Part shown: positions 1-11,270 of the stretch, one piece after another
Layout of the letters: every line of letters starts with the position of its first letter
Position numbering within the stretch: the first letter of the stretch is position 1
NCBI RefSeq assembly: GCF_007655135.1
Contig: NC_045129.1
Location: forward strand, 28,459,122-28,523,121
DNA length: 64,000 bases
Origin: Punica granatum
Lineage: Eukaryota; Streptophyta; Magnoliopsida; Myrtales; Lythraceae
Direction of reading: 5' to 3'
Position numbers and translations under genes: made by a program
Notes under the pieces: model-generated
Seen by the model: the letters and a program-made list of their open reading frames with translations, nothing else
Databases searched by the model: none
What the model was told of the DNA's origin: nothing

Positions 1-832
1 ATATGTGCCTAAGGAGAAAAGAGTAACTTATCGCGATCAGAATATAGAGATATCACAAAATGTACTGGCCGCTTGTTCCTATGATATGATGTTTACATAT
101 CTTATGACGGGTTGGGAGGGTTTGGTACATGATTCAAGAATTTTTTCCGAAGTTGCCACATTGGAATTATTTCCAACTCCATGTGGTGGTGAGTGTTTAC
201 TAATAAACTTTCTATTTCCCAAAAAATTTCAGCCCTAACGTATTTAACTGTAATTTTCCTTTTGTTATTTCCAAAACAATATTATGTTGTCGATGCAGGA
301 TTTTCCAATATTCCGGGATATTTGGCTCCATACGAGGAGGAACGGTATCACCGGAGTGATTTCGGTAAGGACAATCCGCCGACAACCAAAAATGAGCTAT
401 TCAATCAGCGCCACACATCAGTACATAATGTCATCGAACGTTGTTTTGGAATTTTGAAGAGGAGATTCGCTATACTGAAATTGATGCCAAACTTCATACC
501 GCATAGGCAAAGACAAATTGCCTTGTTTTGTGTTGCATAATTTTATTCGCCACAATCATTACCACGACAGTTTATTTGAGGAGTACGGCAATACTTGGCA
601 GGATTACGATGAATTTCGAAATCCACCAGAACACCCAAGAATTAGAATTGAAGTGGACATGAGTAGTCATGAAATCAATTCTATACGTGACCGTATCGCT
701 AATCGGTTATGGCGTGTAGAGAGGAGGGGGATGACATGCACTGAGGTCTATGTATCTGAAATTACTAGCAATACTTTCTCTGTTTGTAAATTGATTTTGC
801 CAATTTTTATTAAATCCATTCAGTTAAGATAG
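1..832 (+). pseudogene. Harbinger transposase (DDE_4 / HARBI1-like), C-terminal fragment
   Basis: The product would be the DDE nuclease of a PIF/Harbinger transposon. Visible blocks are VPKEKR-TYRDQ just after the first catalytic Asp (which lies off the window), a DSRIF block, YYVVDAGFSNIPGYLAPY with the second Asp, and NVIERCFGILKRRFAILK with the Glu region. The tail ends IANRLWRVE. As in the sister copies, the stretch from about 188 to 280 reads as an intron between the GGE and YYVVD codons. A one-base shift near 518-540 breaks the frame between the RQRQIA and VLHNFIRHNHYHDS blocks, so the copy is dead. Identity as Harbinger transposase is secure; exact exon ends are approximate. Confidence 0.8.
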
Positions 833-910
833 ACATCTATTTCTGTACATGTCTTTTACACGGGCAATTTATTTCATAACAAGTGATGAACAAATACTTG
901 TCGTTAGCAC
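1..910 (+). mobile_element. Truncated PIF/Harbinger element, transposase half
   Basis: This is the right-hand part of a Harbinger element. It is cut at its left by the window edge and matches the copies at 8613-10532 (inverted) and 10536-14000 throughout the transposase and 3' flank. Similarity to the copy at 13660-13755 (the stretch reading agacatctattt and the downstream aatacttg) fades at about 910. A clean right terminal inverted repeat was not found after that point, so the right end is truncated or badly eroded. Confidence 0.75.
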
Positions 911-2314
911 TTTTGTCAAACTTATGGACCCAAAAATTAAAAATCTACATTGACTTTGTCTTTAGCTAGAATAAATAAAGTAGAGTAAATAATTGTTTTA
1001 CTACCAAATATGACTAGCTTTTTGGGTCTTGGCCATTAAGGTTCTTTGTTTTTCCTCTGTGATGGAAACTGAGCGAGTTATCGGTTACGATTCTACAAAA
1101 ACAAAAGAAAGAGAAAGGTAATCGATCAACAAGTGAGGGTTTAGGAATGAGATATTTTCTCCGCGAGAGGTTCAACAACAGAGCAAATCAATCAACAAGC
1201 GAGAGTTGTGGGATGAAGATTCTTTTTTTTTTTTTTGCAGTAGATTCAACATATAATCTGTAGGTATTACTTCCATGAGTTTTCCATCTTATTTGATTCA
1301 CGGAGATGTGAGAGATTTAGGGAAAATCAGACCTATTTTTGTCAAAAGATTTTTGGAAATATTCTATAAGTATTGCTTCCAGGCTTTTTTTTTTTTTAAT
1401 TGGGTTCAGAGAGAAAAGAGAAAGCTAATCTAATCGGTCCATCTACGGGATTGCTTCAGAGGAAAAATATAGGAAATACTTCTTGGGCAAATATGAGGAT
1501 ATGAGCTTTTGGCAAAACCTGACGTTTGGAGGAAGATGGAAGGAGAATATGATCAAATTGAATCAGTAATTGGGTAACCAAATTCGATAGATCAGTTAAT
1601 GGTGAGGGTTTACAATATTAATAAAATCATTAGATGGGAGTATAATATTTTTTAAAGCGATGTGACATAAAGTTGAAGAATTTTTTTCTTTTTGTTAACG
1701 TCCATGGATACTCTCCAATGTTCGTACATTGTATTTTTTTTTCTTCGAAAAGTCGTTTTATTTTTGTGCAGTTCTTTTATTTGTTTGAATACAAAGCTCT
1801 CATGGCTGGTGTTGGTTTTTGTATTCGCGAGAATTGATACAAAGGTAACAATTTCTTTTATTCTGTCCCTTCTCTGGGTCTGTCCTTTGTGGTTTCAGAT
1901 TATATGTTTGATTTCTTACAATGAATTCATTGTTCTGAGATACCATGAAAGCTTTTCTACAAGCCATTTGTTACAACGCAGATAATACAGACTGCCACAG
2001 TTTTAGTCAAAGAATCCCATTTAACCATGGCGAATATCTACACATATGAGCCAAGACTACAAAGCATATTTGAAAATAAAAATTCAATGCTTAAAATAGG
2101 CAGAGACGAAAAAGAAGAAGACTCAACATATTCTCGAATCGAGCCCCAACATTCAGCTAGTCTATCTTACATCTTTCATTGGATATTATTCTTAAGATAC
2201 AATTTTGAGGCATAAAGAATAACAAAACTGATCTTATTTCTTGGTTGCGACATGGAATCCCAATCTCCAGCACAGGACGCCAATAGATATGCAATGGCAT
2301 TAGACAACAATGAT

Positions 2315-2315
<1 letters not shown>
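911..2315. other. Intergenic, no gene recognised
   Basis: The stretch is AT-rich, with short T runs (1223-1238, 1386-1399) and scattered short ORFs without recognisable motifs. The end nearest 2315 probably contains the 3' UTR and polyadenylation region of the minus-strand flavoprotein gene. Confidence 0.5.

Positions 2316-2346
<31 letters not shown>
2316..2346. repeat. Homopolymer of 31 C (G31 in the sense of the neighbouring gene)
   Basis: There is an uninterrupted run of 31 cytosines on the plus strand. It starts 25 bases beyond the stop codon of the minus-strand flavoprotein gene, so the transcript would carry G31 in its 3' UTR. The true length is uncertain because such runs are error-prone in sequencing and assembly. 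Confidence 0.85.
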
Positions 2347-2347
<1 letters not shown>

Positions 2348-2371
2348 AAAAGTCACTCGGGTTGATTATTA

Positions 2372-5300
2372 TCAGAAGTTCATCAATATTTTCTCACTAG
2401 AAACTCCATCTGCTACAAGAATTGAGGTAATTTCCTGCACAAGGGCAGCCAAAGGTCTGTGTTAATTACTGACCAGAGTTTGACAGGTTTCTTCGTTATC
2501 GTATAGATCAGCAATTAATCAAATTGAATGATCCCTCATGCAGAACTATGTGACAGGAGGCACTATTCACTTAGTCAGAACGAACATGTATATAATAACA
2601 TCATTGGCAAAGTCCACCTGTACATGATGATGCTAGATAATTCAATGGAACACCAGTTGTCTAGTTCCTAAAATGTAACATTCTCCTGTAAACATGCCAA
2701 GAACATGAATATTAAGTCCATCCTTAGTGAGCTATGAGATGGGAATGAGCTTTTATCTTGTGGATTTTGCATGAATTGGGTGGCCAGAATGATATGGACC
2801 TGATAAAACCCAAAGCCTCAGCCTAAACTTTCACAGCAGCTAGCTTTTCATGTTTCCCAGCCAAAGTACATAGTAAACATGCTGACATTATTATTGAAGG
2901 GCCTTTTTTCCATAATTCCCAGAAAAGCCATTAAGTACACACCCTCTATATTTAACATTGCAGATTGGCCAGTCACTTAGAATTTTAAGCTAACTCAGGG
3001 TAAAACCAATTTTTCTTTCTGAACGAAGGCAGTGATTGTTAGTATTGTACTAATATCACCCCAAATTCTAGCTGCCCACCGACGTAGCAAGCGCATGACG
3101 ATGGTTAACAGCAATAAGGCTATTATTTATAAGACTAAGACAGCAAAGTAGCATCACGAATTATTTCTTGAGGTGCCTAAGTTGTAAGTAAAAAAGGCCA
3201 CTTTGATGGATCTTGTCCATCAAAACTTCCATAGATTCGCTGTTTTCTGTTTTCTATCTGAGCTAATGACTGAAGAAAAGACAACTCTGATGATACGAAG
3301 CCAGCAGGACACCAATTTTAGCTCTTCATCAACCTACTAGTACACTCGACTGCATTCCACTATTTTTATATTTCCTCTTCAATAGGAAACAATAGAATTT
3401 GGGAGTTTCATGATGTTCTACTTAATTATTCAAAGCTTCAGACCTCAAGGATACTAAATATTCTTCCGCACTTATCCAGAATAGCTAAATAATAAATGGG
3501 AGAATTTGACTATCCTAAAACGCCCATGCACTTCCCTATATTTGACCTGATAGGATGTCAATATATTTAGAGTGGACTACCTCTATCGAAGTGTATAACA
3601 CTTTGAGGGCAAGTACCTGCAGCTTTTCATTGAATGAGAACTTCATTTTTGAAGAAGACGGGACCTTACTATTCACCAAAAACCCAACAAGAGTCTTATG
3701 ATTGCATTGTCCAAAGATCTTCCGATCTTAGCTTTCACTGGACTAGCACCAGCAAGAGGTGAACCAAGTACATCCAAAAAAGTGTACTAACAAGTATAGA
3801 AAGAACGAAAGAAAAACCTTGACAAATTCATAAAAAGGGAGTTTCTACGGTCACCTTAACTGAACATTATTTGTAGGTGACACGAAAGGCTACACACAAT
3901 TAAGTGATCTGGCAGTTCAATCAAATAGATGCAATATTTCACGTAACTACAGTGTCATGTAAGGTTTATATGTGCAATATGATATGTCAATTGGTAAGAT
4001 AATCCATCACAGAAATACCCATTATGATCTAGAAGAAACAAATTGGTAGCAAATGAATTTAGAAGAAGTAAAAGAGCATCAAACCTCAGTCATCTGCTTC
4101 TGCCCACAAAGCACGGCACCAGTGGACATAGGGGTAAAAGCCTTCTTGGCTCGGCTAAATGCTGCCTGCAAACAAGCAGTGAATATAAGAATTGAGGATA
4201 GAAAGGCACCTGTGCCGAGTTGGAGGGAAAAAAACTATTGAGGGACAAAAAGAAAGGAACTTTCTCAAGCTTGAATACATTATTACCTGTACATAACCAG
4301 TTTCACCAGTCCAACCATCATCTGGTTGCGATAGTACTGGCACGATCTTTACACCGGAAGATTCCCAAGTTTTAAACCTATCCTATACAAACAGGTAAAA
4401 CCATTGCATCTAATTGTAATATGCTCTCTAGACACATAAATTATTGCAGTATGGAAAAAATATACGAGCTCAATAAAGTAAAAGACAAACCTGATAAGCC
4501 ATTCGTTGGAGGTTTCTGACACCATAATAGAGTCTCACATCGGATCTCTTGTCCGCGCTGAACCCAGATTCAATGAGTGACCTGATAGGACTGCAAGTCG
4601 AGACAAGAGGAACCAATTCAAGAGTTGACTAATATTCGATGAGATGCAGTTCGGCTATACACAGCAAATGGGGCAAATTCGAAGAGCAAACAACGAAAGT
4701 ACATATATGATAACTTCGGCAAAGATTCAAACTTTCTAATCAAGTATGCATTCTCGATGAAACCTCAATCCTCGATTCTGATTTATACTCATTTCGGCTT
4801 TCTAACGTTTGCCATTCGATTCATAAGAGCCAAACAGAGCATTCGTCTGCCACAAAGACCACATCACATTTCCTCCAATTGGCATGTGCAGTAAACAGAG
4901 AATAGTTCACCTGATTCCTGATCCAGTGGCGAAGATGAAGACGGTGGGGTAATCTTTGGGAGGGTCGATGCGGGCGATATCGAATCCTTTCCCCATGACC
5001 GGACTCAGCTCAACCACATCCCCCCTCTTCAATGCACAGAGCGCCTCAGCAGTCGTGCCCTCCACACTCTTGACCAGGAACTCGAACCGCCCAGTGGACG
5101 CTGCCAGGGAAGGCGGCGAAGCAATGGCCAGGAACGAAGGCTTGGGTGCATCAGGGACGCGGAGCTGGAGGTACTGGCCCGGGCGGTTGTGGGAGCCGGC
5201 AAGCTCGGAAGAATCGGAGACGTCGACGCTGATGTGGAAGAGGGAGGCGGCGGCGGGCTCGACCTCGGAGAGCAGGGCGGGAGTCCAAACGATGGTGTCC

Positions 5301-5446
5301 TGGCGGACAGCGGCGGCGACGGCGAGGGAGGCGAGGCGGCGTCTGATGTGGAGGGGGCTTAGGCGGGGGAGAGGCATGGGTGGGGCAGGCGGGGAGAGGA
5401 AGGCATGGGGACAAGTGGTGGAGGGGGGAGAGAGGAGGAGGGGCAT
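2372..5446 (-). CDS. Ferredoxin-reductase-like FAD/NAD(P)-binding oxidoreductase, pKIWI502-type, plastid-targeted
   Basis: The product is a 291-aa flavoprotein of the ferredoxin-NADP reductase fold, the family of kiwi fruit protein pKIWI502. Five exons, all with GT-AG borders: complement(join(2372..2434, 4085..4165, 4287..4382, 4491..4590, 4911..5446)), 876 bp. Residues 1-50 are Ser/Pro/Ala/Arg-rich and look like a chloroplast transit peptide; Met24 is an alternative start. The FAD-binding domain includes RPGQYLQLRV (88-97). The nucleotide-binding domain starts FIFATGSGISPIRSLIE and continues with LYYGVRN. The C-terminus reads AVLCGQKQMTEEITSILVAD and ends KILMNF. No frame break was found. 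The last intron is about 1.65 kb. Family membership is clear from the motifs; the physiological electron partner is not known for this family, and plastid location is inferred from the N-terminus. Confidence 0.9.
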
Positions 5447-6006
5447 GCTGAGCAGTATAGAGAGAGAGAGAGTGAGATGGGTGGCGGCGGAGATGGGCGG
5501 GGGGAGAGGGGGAGAGAGAGGCGGCGGTAAAGGAGGGGGCGAGGGCGGCGGAGATTAACGTGCGCCTGTGGGGGACTCTCTTTCGGAGTTGGGGGAGCCA
5601 CGTGGCGTGCAGTGGGAGGGTCTCCTCTCCTGATGATTTGGAGGATAAGAGTGACCCGACGTTTCGTTCCCTTTGCAAACCCTGCCGGAAAATTGCGTTG
5701 TCCTTTCGGAGAGAGATCCGGAAAAGTGATTTACTTCTCCACTGGAGATAGAAAATCAGAGCTTCACAGATAGGAGAGTTATATTTGTTAGTGGTGATCT
5801 ACTCGAATTGAATTAATTGAGGACCATTGAATTTTCAAATATTAAAATGCTCATCCAAAGAAAATCGGAGTAATTTGGTGGAAGCTTTCTTCCTTTTCAC
5901 TTGCAAAAATATTCTCCAAAATTTTTAAAATCACCCTTTTATTTTCAAATTTATTTTAAAATTTGATCTTCCACCATAGAGCCCCTATGGTCTTGGCCAG
6001 AGTGGT
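5447..6006. promoter_or_regulatory. Presumed 5' UTR and promoter of the minus-strand flavoprotein gene
   Basis: Immediately upstream of the start codon, 5455-5535 is a purine-rich stretch on the plus strand (CT-rich in mRNA sense) with GA dinucleotide runs, a common feature of plant 5' UTRs. No convincing TATA box could be assigned. From about 5750 the DNA turns AT-rich until the Harbinger complex begins. Confidence 0.4.
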
Positions 6007-7365
6007 TTAGGGCTTATTTGGGAATAAAGAAATGTTCTGCTATACTTATTTTAAACTAGCAAGAAAATAAAATGAGTTACCTTATTGTTTTTCCAATGGA
6101 AATTTGGGGGGCCCCAGGGGTAGAAACAATTCATGGCCGACAAAATTGGCTTCCTGAAGCCTTTTTTTTTTCCCTTTCATGCCTCCCTCAGTTCTTGCTG
6201 GCTTCCTCATGGACATTTTAATTTAGCTAAAAGACCACCGTGAAGCATGGCTACAGCATCTTCCATTATTATATGTGGTGGGCCCAGTGTTCACCCAACA
6301 TCAGTAACTCTTACCGTTGAATATGGGCCAACGTTTGCTTCCCTGCCCCATTTGTCTTCTTCTTGCCCGAGTTATCCCTTCCCCCTTTCCTCTTTCTGCT
6401 TGTTCTCAGTTGCACCAGTTGACTTTTTCCTGCCCAAATCAAGAAGAGCAACCAGCAAATCGAGTTCCAAGAAGGCTGATTAGTGGCAAGATACATGCCA
6501 TTTGAGATTGCAATGGAGCCTAGCCAATGATCATCGGAGTCTTGATGTGTGAGGAAGATGGGAAAGGGCAAGTTCGGAACCCTTAAGGCGTCTGCAATCT
6601 TTGTCATGAGAGATTCGCGGAGGTAAAGAGCTCTGTGACCAAAGGACAGAGATTCTCGGCTGAGGTGTTAGTCGAGGGTCCCCATCTCCATAACTCTGCT
6701 ACGGTCTTCCTTTTCTTTAAGACCGGATCGAATTGGGATATGCAAGTTACTGAACACTTATTGGCACCCATGAACGTTGTGAACATGATGAATGTTGTTA
6801 GTTAATTTTTCTCATGGATTTCAAAGCATATGAGATCTGCCAGAACCAACATATCTACTCGGCACGACTCCTTTTCTGACATATCGAAATTAATTTGATT
6901 AAATTCATGTCATGCAAAGTCTTGTATCGTCACTGAACTGAGTCTTATATTATTGAAGGACGTCACTGAACTTAGAGTTGTTAAGACCAGGTCCAAACCG
7001 AGTCTTGTATTGATCTATTTGCCATGTCATATTCTACCATCTCATGATTCAATTTTATGGTTTTTTAAGGTTGTCAATTTGCGAGTGTCAATGTTCATCT
7101 CCTAGTTGCCTTGTGTTGAAGATATAACTGGTCATATAATTGTGTGTTGTCCATATTTGTGTCCTTTGATGTAATGTATGCTGATTCTTTCTCTTATGTT
7201 AATATTGTTGCGGTTACTTGCAAATTGGCTGCTTTATGAGCTTTCCATCTGCTTATTTTTTACTAGTGAAAGCTCTTTCGTTTTGCTACAACTTGTTTGT
7301 GTTGTGTTATTCATGTTCTTTGCCTGCTTATGTGTGGAAGTTCTACTCGGAAAAGTGCATCCGTC

Positions 7366-8480
7366 ATGGCTCCTAAGAGTGAGAATATTTTCGAGTGGAC
7401 TGATAAGACAGAGTTGGCTTTCATTCATATCATGCTTGACAAGTTGAAAAGGATACACACGACATCTTGGAAGCAAAAAGATTGGAAGGAGATGATTGTG
7501 GATATGGAAAAGCAATTTCTCGATGAACAACTGGGCTCCCAAAAGATCTAGCAGAAGGCAACGAGACTGAATACCATGTAAAAGCAGTTCACTGAACTGT
7601 TTTACCATACTAGAGTCGGATTGGACGAAGACACCAATACTATCGAGGTGATTCCCGATGTATGGGATACATTTATTAAGGTACAGTCTTCGTCTGACGA
7701 CTTCGCATAACATCATATCAATCTTTTTCTTGTCTTTTGAGCGTGAACTTGAAGTTCTACCAATATCAGTTCACATATACGAGCAATCTTTCAAGGTAAA
7801 ATACCGAATATGATACAGCTTCATTTTAATACATATGTGCAAGTCCTTTGTTTATACGTTATCTTTGTTTGCTTGCTTCATATTTAATGAAGTGTCTCGT
7901 TCAACGATCCTTTTTGCATCGTGCAGAAGAACAGGGCCTTCAAGACATTCCGAACCAGAGGCTGCAAGCACTACAACCTGCTCAATGAGCTTTTTAGTGC
8001 ATCAACTGCTACCAGTGCTCTACGCACCTCATCGACCGATCCACCGAGGACTTCTAAGGAGGAATGGTAGGTGCTTGATAAATTCCTATCAACATCAAAG
8101 AAAAAACAGAAATAGTCAGTCAACGTCGAAAAAGGCTCCGACGATAGTGATGACCCTGTCTATGTTAAAGAGCCTATTGTATTTGAGTCCCGATGTCGAG
8201 TGCACAAAAGACATTCATCGACAACCTCACAATGCTGGACTGCATGGACTTGTTCAAGGCCAGCTTCAAACCCAAGCCAAAGATCACCCCACCGTCGTCA
8301 AAGAGAAGCAAATAAGTTTCAAGCCTTGAGAAGCCTGAAAAGAATAGCATCGAGGAAGCCATGGTGGAGTTGGATAAATTGAAATCAATAATCTTGACTG
8401 AATGGTATATAGCAGGCATCTTAGCTTTCCTTAATGACAAAATGATAAGGCTTTTCATGTACTACACGGAAGACGCGTGA
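7366..8480 (+). pseudogene. Harbinger accessory protein, Myb/SANT-like (Myb_DNA-bind_3)
   Basis: In PIF/Harbinger transposons a Myb/SANT-like DNA-binding protein assists the transposase. The first exon starts MAPKSENIFEWTDKTELAF and shows the trihelix-like pattern through VIPDVWDTFIK, ending at a GT donor near 7680. The second exon resumes around 7927 with KNRAFKTFRTRGCKHYNLLN, followed by the serine/threonine-rich STATSALRTSSTDPP block. An in-frame TAG near 7549 and further breaks near 7579 and after 8320 show that the gene is dead. Its partner transposase lies inverted at 9022-10400. Family call is strong; exon borders are approximate. Confidence 0.75.
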
Positions 8481-8609
8481 AAAGCATAGTTACAGCAGCG
8501 TTATGGCTCTTGAATGAGCTCAGGATCCAGCTTTATGTTTATTGAAACTTTTTCAACAATCTCATTTCTTTCTCTCAGTTATGACAATAATCGTACTGCT
8601 ATGTGTGTT

Positions 8610-8612
8610 TGG
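8610..8612. other. Inversion junction 1: TGG next to the inverted right TIR
   Basis: Element sequence tgtgtttgg is followed directly by GGGCTTGTTTGGG, the outermost bases of the element's right end. In element B the same sequence reads tgtgtttggatatctcgac (12056-12074) without interruption. TGG is the candidate 3-bp target copy at this junction. Confidence 0.7.
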
Positions 8613-10532
8613 GGGCTTGTTTGGGAATCAAGAATTATTCAACTCTACTTATTTTGAACTAACAAGAAGACAAAATGGATTGGCTTTTTTTTTTTTCCAA
8701 TATGAATTTGTGGGCCAAAGGGGTAGGAACAAGTCATAGGCGACAAAAATAGGCTTCCCAAAGCCTTTTTTTTTCTTTTACTTCTCCATGCCTTCCCTTA
8801 TTTCCTATTTTTACACAAACCACCACACGATGAAATGCATAAGAATAACGTGTTGACGATCAAGTATTTATTGATCACATTTGATCAAATAAATCGGTTG
8901 TGTATATAAGACATTTAGAGAAATAGATGTCTAACATTAATTGCATGGATTTAATAAAAATTTTGAAAATCAATTTCCATACACACAAAGTACTGATAAG
9001 AATTTAAAATACAAATAGAAAGAGCAAGCCATCGCCGTCTTCCCTCTGCACGCCATAACCAATTTGCGATACGGTCGCGTACGACATTCATTTTGTTACT
9101 ACTCATGTCAACTTTAATTCGTATTCTTGGTTATTCTGGTGGATTTCGAAATTTATCGTAATCTGCCCAATTATTGTCATATTCCTCAAATAACTTATCA
9201 TGGCAATGATTGCACCGAATAAAATTATGCAACACAAACCAAGTAAGGGCAATTTGTCATTGTCGATGTGGTTTGAAATTTGACATCAATTTAATTATTG
9301 CGAATCTCCTCTTCAAAATCCCAAAACACAGTTCAATAACATTACGAACGGATGAATGTCGATAATTGAACAGCTCCTTCTTTGTTGTCGGCGGATTGTA
9401 CTCACCGAAATCACTTCGGTGATACCGTTCCCCCTTGTATGGTGTCAAATATTCCAGAATATTGGGAAAGCATGCATCATCAACATAATACTGTTCTAGA
9501 AATAACAAAAGGAAAATTACAGTTAAATACGTTATGGTTGAATTTTTTTTGGGAAATAGAACATTGATCAGCAAACACTTGCCACCACGAGGCGCTGGAA
9601 ATAATTTCAATATCGCAGTTTCGGAAAAAATTCTTGAATCATGTGTTGAACCCTTCCAACCCGTCATGACATATATAAATATCATATCGTGGAAACAAAC
9701 AGCAAGTACATTTTATGTTATTTTTGTATTCCGATCACGATAAGCTACTTTTTTTTCCTTCAAGACACAAGTAGCCACATGGGTTCCATCCATAACTTCG
9801 ATGCAATCCTAGAGGGCCAATGCAAAATTATGTAATTTATATAATCTTATGAAATGAAAACTAATAGTATTTACTTTTCAAAAAGTACCTTAAAGAAATG
9901 TCACCTTTGACAATTTTCAATTTCGAGCTGCACAACAACGTTTCTCTGTCTTATATAAACCGGTACTAAGGCTTGTATTCCTCGAAGAATGTTTTTGAAT
10001 GATCGCGACACCATCTCCCTAGAATGTTGGTACCTTTCCGCGACTACTGCATATCGCGTATTATGTGAGATAATCAATAAGAATATTCTAAGCATCTCTT
10101 AGATGGTGATATCATTCCTACTATCATTGATGCCATAATGCGGTTGAAGTGCGTTACAGAGATTGCTAAATACATACGGTTTCATTATGAAATTTACGTA
10201 GCATCTCACATTATTCCCCAAAACTTCAAGCGTGTACTCTCTTCCTTGGAATTGGGAATTTTTACACGAGATATTCCGTCAAACATGTTCTTCGGCCGCC
10301 GCAACATGCATTATCAAAAAGAAGAACCATCATTGCCTAATTTCCATCTTTTATCACTAGAGCTATTTTCATATCGCAAAGAAGTGTTATTCCTTGGTAT
10401 ATTATCTTTTCACTGTGCGTCTATAACAGTGGAAGGAAGTTCATGAACATGTCATTAACGGTAAAATACAATAATGCATAAACATACAACATAAATTCTA
10501 AGCACACATAAAACTTATTCAAGTCGAGATAT
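8613..10532 (-). mobile_element. PIF/Harbinger element A, right half, inverted in place
   Basis: Read on the minus strand this is the transposase half of the element, from the sequence atatctcgac (complement of 10523-10532) to the right terminal repeat at 8613. The end at 8613 carries the right-end-specific bases aagaattattcaactctac, as in 13960-14000 of element B, and not the left-end version. It therefore completes element A but in the wrong orientation relative to 6010-8612. The two halves together are about 4.5 kb. Confidence 0.85.
9022..10400 (-). pseudogene. Harbinger transposase (DDE_4), inverted copy
   Basis: The N-terminal helix-turn-helix-like part (around 9901-10400) contains RYAVVAERYQHSREMVSRSFKNIL. 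After an intron whose donor is a normal AAG|GTACTT near 9885, the catalytic part shows the MDGTHVATC block, DSRIFSETAI, the second Asp in YYVDDACFPNILEYLTPY and the Glu in NVIELCFGILKRRFAI. A second intron separates the GGK codons from YYVDD. Several stops and small indels are present, for example upstream of 10095 and near 9257, so it is not functional. The second intron and the triad order match the plus-strand copies. Confidence 0.8.
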
Positions 10533-10535
10533 CGA
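10533..10535. other. Inversion junction 2: CGA between inverted half and left TIR of element B
   Basis: The inverted half ends gtcgagatat, then CGA, then the left terminal repeat of element B (GGACTTGTTTTGG). From the uninterrupted sequence in element B the expected triplet would be CCA, the complement of TGG at junction 1, so the two junction triplets differ by one base. Confidence 0.6.
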
Positions 10536-11270
10536 GGACTTGTTTTGGAATAAAAAAATGTCTTTCTCTACTTATTTTGAACTAGCAAGAAGACAAAATG
10601 AGTTGGCTTATTGTTTTTCCAAGGGAAACTTGTAGGCCCCAGGGTAGGAACTATTCATGGCTGACAAAATTGGCTTCCTAAAGCCTTTTTTTTTCTCTCC
10701 ATGCCTCTTCAGTTCTTGCTGGCTTCCTCATGGATTTTTTAACTTAGCTAGAATACCATGAAGCATGGCTACAACATCTTCCATTATTGAATATGATGGG
10801 TCCAGTCTTCACTTAAAGTCCGTAATTCTTACCATTGGGTAGGGACCAATGTTTGCTTCCTTGCCCCATCTGTCTTCTTCCTGCCCGAGTTCTCCCTTCC
10901 CCCTTTCCTCTTTCTGCTTGTTCTCAGTTGCACCAATCGACGTTTTCCTGCCCAAATCAAGAAGAGCAACTAGCATATCGAGCTCCAAGACGGTCGATTA
11001 GTGACAAGATACACGCCATTTGAAGCTGCAATGGAGCCTCACCAGTGATCTTCGGAGTCTTGACGCATCAGGAAGACAGGAAAGGGCAAGATCGAAACCC
11101 TTGAGGCATCTGCAGCCTTTGTCATGAGAGATTTGTGGAGGTAAAGAGCTTTGTGACCATAGGATAAATTCTCGACTAAGGTGTTAATCGAGGGCCCCCA
11201 TCTCCATAGCTCTGCTACGGTCTTCCTACTCTTTAAGATCGGGTCGAACTTAGCATAATAGAGCTTCATT

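Larger units (their letters stand above)
6010..8612 (+). mobile_element. PIF/Harbinger element A, left half (left TIR plus Myb/SANT gene)
   Basis: It starts with the left terminal repeat GGGCTTATTTGGG, preceded by the target triplet TTA (6007-6009), the preferred Harbinger site. The subterminal block to about 6175 is nearly the same as 10536-10690 of element B. The segment carries the Myb/SANT accessory gene and runs in the same order as element B until the sequence tgtgtttgg at 8604-8612. There the element's own right end begins abruptly in inverted orientation instead of continuing into the transposase. It is the only copy here with the first exon of the accessory gene. Confidence 0.85.

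Noticed and set aside
1692..2215. Two short plus-strand ORFs upstream of the flavoprotein 3' end
   Set aside because: No recognisable motifs, biased composition and no splice partners.
4956..5678. Overlapping ORFs on both strands across the first exon of the flavoprotein gene
   Set aside because: They are GC-rich shadows of the exon that encodes the transit peptide and FAD domain; only one frame continues through all five exons with GT-AG borders.
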